Assembly (NCBI GenBank): GCA_913009475.1
Contig: CAJVYJ010000067.1
Coordinates: forward strand, 1-8,444
Source: an uncultured Actinomycetes bacterium
GTDB taxonomy: Bacteria; Actinomycetota; Aquicultoria; CAJVYJ01
Direction: 5' to 3'
DNA length: 8,444 nucleotides
Position 1 is the stretch's first letter. The number at the start of each line of letters is the position of its first letter. A program made the translations under genes and the position numbers. This document shows, piece by piece, positions 5,624 through 8,444 of this stretch. A model generated the notes under the pieces. That model saw only the letters and a program-made list of their open reading frames with translations. It did no database searches and had not been told where the DNA came from.

Positions 5624-5652
5624 ATATTACCATACCCGTAGTAATATTACAA
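5624..5652 (-). promoter_or_regulatory. Sigma-70-type promoter of the beta-helix gene
   Basis: On the minus strand, a -35 box TTGTAA (5647-5652) and a -10 box TAATAT (5624-5629) are separated by exactly 17 bases. This predicts transcription from about 5617 and a leader of about 94 bases before the ATG at 5523. Confidence 0.6.
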
Positions 5653-5686
5653 AATTTTAAGCTGGACTAAGGTTCGATTCCTGCCC

Positions 5687-5718
5687 GCGCTAGAGATCCA
5701 GAAGGTCTAGCGCTTTTT
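5687..5718 (+). terminator. Terminator-like hairpin in tRNA-end repeat, copy 2
   Basis: It is identical to the structure at 2266-2297: an 8-bp GCGCTAGA/TCTAGCGC stem with 11-base loop, followed by five T bases. No plus-strand gene lies upstream of it here, so it is inherited with the element and has no obvious host transcript to stop. Confidence 0.45.
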
Positions 5719-5808
5719 CCCGATTTACGATTTCGATTATCGATTTACGCGAGCAAAGGAAAAGCTGTAAATTGTAAATCGACGGCCGGTGGTACCGACC
5801 TAATCGGG
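5719..5808 (+). ncRNA. Candidate structured RNA segment, copy 2
   Basis: These 90 bases are identical to 2298-2387, with the same possible outer stem (CCCGATT/AATCGGG) and inner pairings. Two identical copies cannot show covariation, so a functional RNA is only a possibility. Confidence 0.35.
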
Positions 5809-5934
5809 GAGCAAAAATTAGATTCAGTGCTGACGCACTTCATCCAGTACGTGAACATGTGATACGACGCCGGTGCGCCTCATACGAACCGGCCCTACGG
5901 GCTTCATTAGACCGCATGTTCGCTCTTTAGCTCT

Positions 5935-5961
5935 CATGGTCACATGTCGCATGTTCCCATG
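5935..5961. repeat. CATG-spaced block, copy 2
   Basis: CATG words at 5935, 5943, 5950 and 5958 are separated by GTCA, TCG and TTCC and followed by CTCTGG. Compared with 2480-2506, word spacing is identical while the outer spacers have changed order. Confidence 0.6.
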
Positions 5962-5965
5962 CTCT

Positions 5966-5984
5966 GGCTCAGTAAAGCTGAGCC
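5966..5984. repeat. GGCTCAG hairpin module, second copy
   Basis: GGCTCAG and CTGAGCC form a 7-bp stem with a TAAAG loop. Here it is followed by GTCCCGG and not by the tRNA-end repeat. Confidence 0.65.
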
Positions 5985-6083
5985 GTCCCGGATAAAATAT
6001 GTTAGACCAACAGAAAACTGAACAACGGAACGCAACTTGGCAACTAATATCTGTTTGTCTATTCACTGTTGCTCAGTTGCTCT

Positions 6084-6102
6084 GGCTCAGCAAGGCTGAG
6101 CC
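6084..6102. repeat. GGCTCAGC hairpin module, third copy
   Basis: GGCTCAGC and GCTGAGCC form an 8-bp stem with an AAG loop. GTGCCCTATCC and the tRNA-end repeat follow, the same order as at 2220-2292. Confidence 0.7.
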
Positions 6103-6113
6103 GTGCCCTATCC

Positions 6114-6158
6114 AGGTTCGATTCCTGCCCGCGCTAGAGGTCCAGAAGGCCTAGCGTC
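6114..6158 (+). repeat. tRNA-3'-end-like repeat closing element 2
   Basis: It holds the T-arm sequence AGGTTCGATTCCTGCC, the variant acceptor CGCGCTAGAGG, then TCCAGAAGGCCTAGCGTC. The last part matches the flank downstream of the tRNA-Arg CCA even better than the other copies (GGCC in place of GGTC). The GCGCTAG/CTAGCG inverted repeat remains but no T-run follows. Confidence 0.75.
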
Positions 6159-6213
6159 AAGCTTCCTTAAGAGTCAATTTGATATTAATTAAGATGCTCC
6201 AGAAATTAAAGCC

Positions 6214-7233
6214 CTAGCTTATTTCATCCGCTGTAACTGTAGTGTCTGATATATTGTAACGCTTTATTACGTCTGATGAATTAAGTTTACTTGTATCAAA
6301 TATTGCGTAATTATCTCCCTCTCCGACAGAGCTTTTATATACAACGCCATCATAGCCAAAATGCTTAATGAGTTCACAAAGGTACTGTGTTGACAGATAT
6401 TCGATATGTGCTTCACGTGGGAGTATTGGTTTAGAAAGCTCTTCCCCTAGCCTACTCAAATATTCTATATTAATATATATTTGACTAAGTGCCTCTTCAG
6501 CTAACTCAAAGGGAGAAATCGTTTTTCTTGGATTTCTCAAATCGGCAAGAACCAATTCATCCGAAACTGAAATTTCCATGACAGATACAACGTCGCTTTT
6601 ATATGGCCTGATTTCTGCAATAGCAGTATTTGGCTCAGATGCAGCATAAAGATATGGAATACCAGTCGGATTTGCTCGACCACCATCAACAAGTAATTTA
6701 GATGGCATCATCATCTCCTCCGGTGTAAACATGTCTCTATCATTACATCTTGCTCGATATATTTTTTTGGGATACCGACCTTCTGGAATAATAAGATTTA
6801 GGAATAGGCTTTCCAAATGTGAAGGATCGGGGGCTTGCTTCGGAAAGTATCTATTTTTATGCTTTAGCTCTTTTTGAAAATTTGTCCACATATTAATTCG
6901 TTCAAGATCCGGGAAAACCTTGGGGACATATTTTCGACTTCCGAAGTTCATGTCAGGGTAAATAGCGTCAAGTAAATCGATGCCTTTATCACTATCAATT
7001 TCTTCAAATAAATACCAATCTTTTCTAAGAAGATCAGTCAATAAAATACTGCCAGCTGCCGATGACGCGTCGTACAAGTCAATAACTTGTTGAATGATAT
7101 CTGCTAGTTTTTCCGGATCAATTAAGTCGACGGCTTCATGGCCACAGAAATTGCATGCGCCATTCTGTTGTGATATAGACTTGATGTGATCACTTAAAAA
7201 TCGATCTCCAAAACAATTTCCACAGCACAGCAT
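6214..7233 (-). CDS. Zinc-ribbon and RES-domain protein, probable NAD+-targeting toxin
   Basis: The 339-residue product has two parts. The N-terminus carries a CxxC pair at residues 4-7 and another at 27-30, a zinc ribbon, followed by a helical region to about 135; this resembles the HEPN/RES N-terminal domain. From about 145 to 315 runs a RES domain: YRAR (159-162, Arg160), GRANPTGIPYLYAA (185-198), AEIRP (206-210, Glu207), TQYLCELIK (282-290) and GYDGVVYKSS (293-302), giving the Arg-Glu-Ser set that names the family. Characterised RES toxins degrade NAD+ and arrest growth; activity of this protein is inferred from intact motifs. Its ATG is one base after the stop of the upstream gene, without a clear ribosome site, so translation is probably coupled. 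The first cysteines lie at residues 3-7, which supports this start. No RES-Xre type antitoxin is adjacent in the window. Confidence 0.85.
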   Translation of the reverse strand: MLCCGNCFGDRFLSDHIKSISQQNGACNFCGHEAVDLIDPEKLADIIQQVIDLYDASSAAGSILLTDLLRKDWYLFEEIDSDKGIDLLDAIYPDMNFGSRKYVPKVFPDLERINMWTNFQKELKHKNRYFPKQAPDPSHLESLFLNLIIPEGRYPKKIYRARCNDRDMFTPEEMMMPSKLLVDGGRANPTGIPYLYAASEPNTAIAEIRPYKSDVVSVMEISVSDELVLADLRNPRKTISPFELAEEALSQIYINIEYLSRLGEELSKPILPREAHIEYLSTQYLCELIKHFGYDGVVYKSSVGEGDNYAIFDTSKLNSSDVIKRYNISDTTVTADEIS

Positions 7234-7234
7234 A

Positions 7235-8173
7235 TTAGTTGTGGTTCATAAATTCAGCCATTAATTCAAGATGATGAACCATCGAAAGTTTTTTTACATA
7301 ACCTAATCCTGGAAAATGGCCTTTTTTGAAAAGGTCGATAAATTCCTCACAAGCTGACGACATATAAATGTTTTCTCCTTCTTCGTCGATTTTATTTATA
7401 AGCTTTTTAAGTGCCTCAAAGAACTTTCCGGCTGGATCAACTGGCGTATTAGTCCTATCAGATTTAAAATGATATATAAACATATCATCTTCTTCGCCAA
7501 GATAGGTAAGATGAATTGCGACAGTATAAGCAGGTCCGCCAGTCTCTATATAATCATCACCAACAATTAGAAAGTCGCCAAAACCCTCCATTCCCTCGCT
7601 TTCATAGGTAATATGAAGATCAGAAAAATGCTCATTATCAGGGTGATTAGCATTTGTTCTTCTTTTGAATCCATCGCGCAATAAAATACGATCGAATGCT
7701 TTAAAATGATTTTGGTAAAGCTTTCCAGACATTCCGTCTATGAATAAGTGCTTTTTTACATTGACTGAATCATTGATAGTCTCTATAAAATCTTTGCCCT
7801 TTGGAAAACCGTTGTGAATTAGCGCTATGGGAAAATCTTTACGTTTGTCGATAAAATCTTTGATAGCTTGTAATTCACTTTTCGCATCCGCAATATAACC
7901 AAGTAAGCATGATTTATAATCAGACAAATTGTCAGTAATCAATTCTTCAAAAAGCGGAAACGGCTCATTTTTGAAATCACCAAATTTTGGATTAACAATT
8001 AAAATGAATTCTGCGTCATTTTCCTTTAACGCATCTATAGTTCGCTTTAGGGATGATAAATTACTTTTAACAGGCTCAATTATCGGTATTATATTATTTG
8101 AAGCGATTAGGCTGGCTTGTTCTTTTATTACAATTAGTTCGTACTGTTTTCCTCTAAAATAAGGGTAGTACAT
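7235..8173 (-). CDS. sce7725-family protein
   Basis: The 312-residue cytoplasmic protein opens MYYPYFRGKQYELIVIKE and continues with IIPIIEPVK (28-36), the lead-in of the sce7725 family, related to the phage/bacterial Beta-protein-like families. Other segments that fit are FGDFLIVGDDYIETGGPAY (198-216), AIHLTY (219-224) and DDMFIYHFKSD (229-239). The alternating strand/helix pattern of the first 150 residues suggests a barrel-like fold (inference). No biochemical function is known to me. sce7725 genes are commonly found beside sce7726 genes. AGGAGA (8179-8184) precedes the ATG by 5 bases. The stop is one base from the start of the RES gene, and 12 bases separate this gene from the one upstream, so the three form one operon. 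Confidence 0.72.
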   Translation of the reverse strand: MYYPYFRGKQYELIVIKEQASLIASNNIIPIIEPVKSNLSSLKRTIDALKENDAEFILIVNPKFGDFKNEPFPLFEELITDNLSDYKSCLLGYIADAKSELQAIKDFIDKRKDFPIALIHNGFPKGKDFIETINDSVNVKKHLFIDGMSGKLYQNHFKAFDRILLRDGFKRRTNANHPDNEHFSDLHITYESEGMEGFGDFLIVGDDYIETGGPAYTVAIHLTYLGEEDDMFIYHFKSDRTNTPVDPAGKFFEALKKLINKIDEEGENIYMSSACEEFIDLFKKGHFPGLGYVKKLSMVHHLELMAEFMNHN

Positions 8174-8178
8174 TACAG

Positions 8179-8184
8179 TCTCCT
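8179..8184 (-). promoter_or_regulatory. Ribosome binding site of the sce7725-family gene
   Basis: AGGAGA on the minus strand lies 5 bases before the ATG at 8173 and within the 12-base gap after the preceding stop codon, consistent with cotranscription. Confidence 0.75.
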
Positions 8185-8185
8185 A

Positions 8186-8444
8186 TTAATTATAAATAAA
8201 GGCTTTGCAACTTGCGCTTAAAATTTCTTTAAAGTGAATCGTTTCAGCTTTATTTAATCCAGAATGCAGTGCGTATGCTCTCAAGCATTCAGGTGCCGTT
8301 TGTATAAATTCTTTCAACCTTAAAGACTCTCCTCTTTTTTTAAGTACTTTAATCATACAACTATGAGCATCTTCAGGAGAAAGTTTACCAAAAAGTTTTT
8401 TATAAGTACTATACACTTGGGTATTAGGAACATTAGGCAACTTG
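8186..8444 (-). CDS. C-terminal part of a probable sce7726-family protein
   Basis: The frame is open to the window edge, so the gene starts outside; the TTG at 8440 is an internal codon rather than the start. The visible 86 residues are helical and basic, with FGKLSPEDAHSCMIKVLKKR, then LKEFIQTAPECLRAYALHSG, and end ASCKAFIYN. No catalytic motif is present in this part. The assignment rests mostly on position: an sce7725-family gene starts 12 bases downstream, and sce7726 proteins (whose N-terminal part resembles a PD-(D/E)xK nuclease core in my recollection) are its usual partner. Any nuclease motif would lie beyond the window. Confidence 0.5.
   Translation of the reverse strand, partial: KLPNVPNTQVYSTYKKLFGKLSPEDAHSCMIKVLKKRGESLRLKEFIQTAPECLRAYALHSGLNKAETIHFKEILSASCKAFIYN

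Larger units (their letters stand above)
5670..6157 (+). repeat. Non-coding palindrome-rich element, copy 2
   Basis: It is organised like copy 1: it begins with the same 139 bases (5670-5808) and ends with another tRNA-3'-end-like repeat (6114-6157). The middle shares several modules with copy 1 (AGTGC hairpin, AGACCGCATGTTCGC, CATG block) but lacks the GC-rich palindromes of 2540-2707. In their place it has a CGTGAACATGTGATACG module and an AT-richer section (5985-6080) with an 11-bp inverted repeat carrying one mismatch (6016-6026 and 6068-6078). The frame at 5824-6066 on the minus strand is not gene-like. No transposase or integrase is encoded. Confidence 0.75.

Noticed and set aside
5824..6066. 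Minus-strand open frame of 80 codons in element 2
   Set aside because: It crosses the hairpin modules and the CATG block, is not conserved in element 1, and has no convincing start signal.
8438..8440. TTG as the true start of the last gene
   Set aside because: No ribosome site can be seen, the frame is open to the window edge, and the product would be much shorter than expected for a partner of sce7725.

Overview
This window is a metagenome-style contig from an uncharacterised bacterium. The lineage cannot be fixed from the sequence. A G5/excalibur secreted protein, a lipoprotein and a beta-helix plus FG-GAP/VCBS secreted protein suggest an environmental bacterium, perhaps a deep-branching Gram-positive or Chloroflexota/Actinobacteriota-like lineage (inference). 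The coding regions are AT-rich apart from the beta-helix gene, which is visibly richer in GC.

Left edge (1-221): the first 126 bases are an internal piece of gatA on the minus strand. It runs straight into a complete Illumina TruSeq index adapter (127-192) and a poly-A run. The left end is therefore a library or assembly artefact, and gatA is not a genuine neighbour. Natural sequence resumes at about 208 inside a G5-plus-excalibur gene. That gene is followed 21 bp later by a small lipoprotein gene whose reading frame is broken by an in-frame TAA.

Middle (1074-6160): a minus-strand gene with a HEPN-type R-N-x3-H motif (1138-1911) is followed by a tRNA-centred, repeat-rich region. A tRNA-Arg(CCT) gene (2875-2950, minus) and a large secreted beta-helix/VCBS protein gene (3064-5523, minus) with a good promoter and terminator are bracketed by two related non-coding elements of about 0.5 kb (2249-2766 and 5670-6157). 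Both elements start with the same 139-bp sequence. Both begin and end with a sequence matching the T-arm, CCA and downstream flank of the tRNA gene, often folded into a hairpin. Inside they are packed with short palindromes that vary in a compensated way between copies. This repeat family is the least explained part of the window.

Right (6214-8444): a tight minus-strand operon encodes, in order of transcription, the C-terminus of a probable sce7726-family protein, an sce7725-family protein, and a zinc-ribbon/RES-domain protein. RES domains are NAD+-degrading toxins, so this looks like a three-gene toxin or anti-phage cassette. Together with the HEPN-like gene on the other side of the tRNA, it gives the window the character of a tRNA-associated genomic island.
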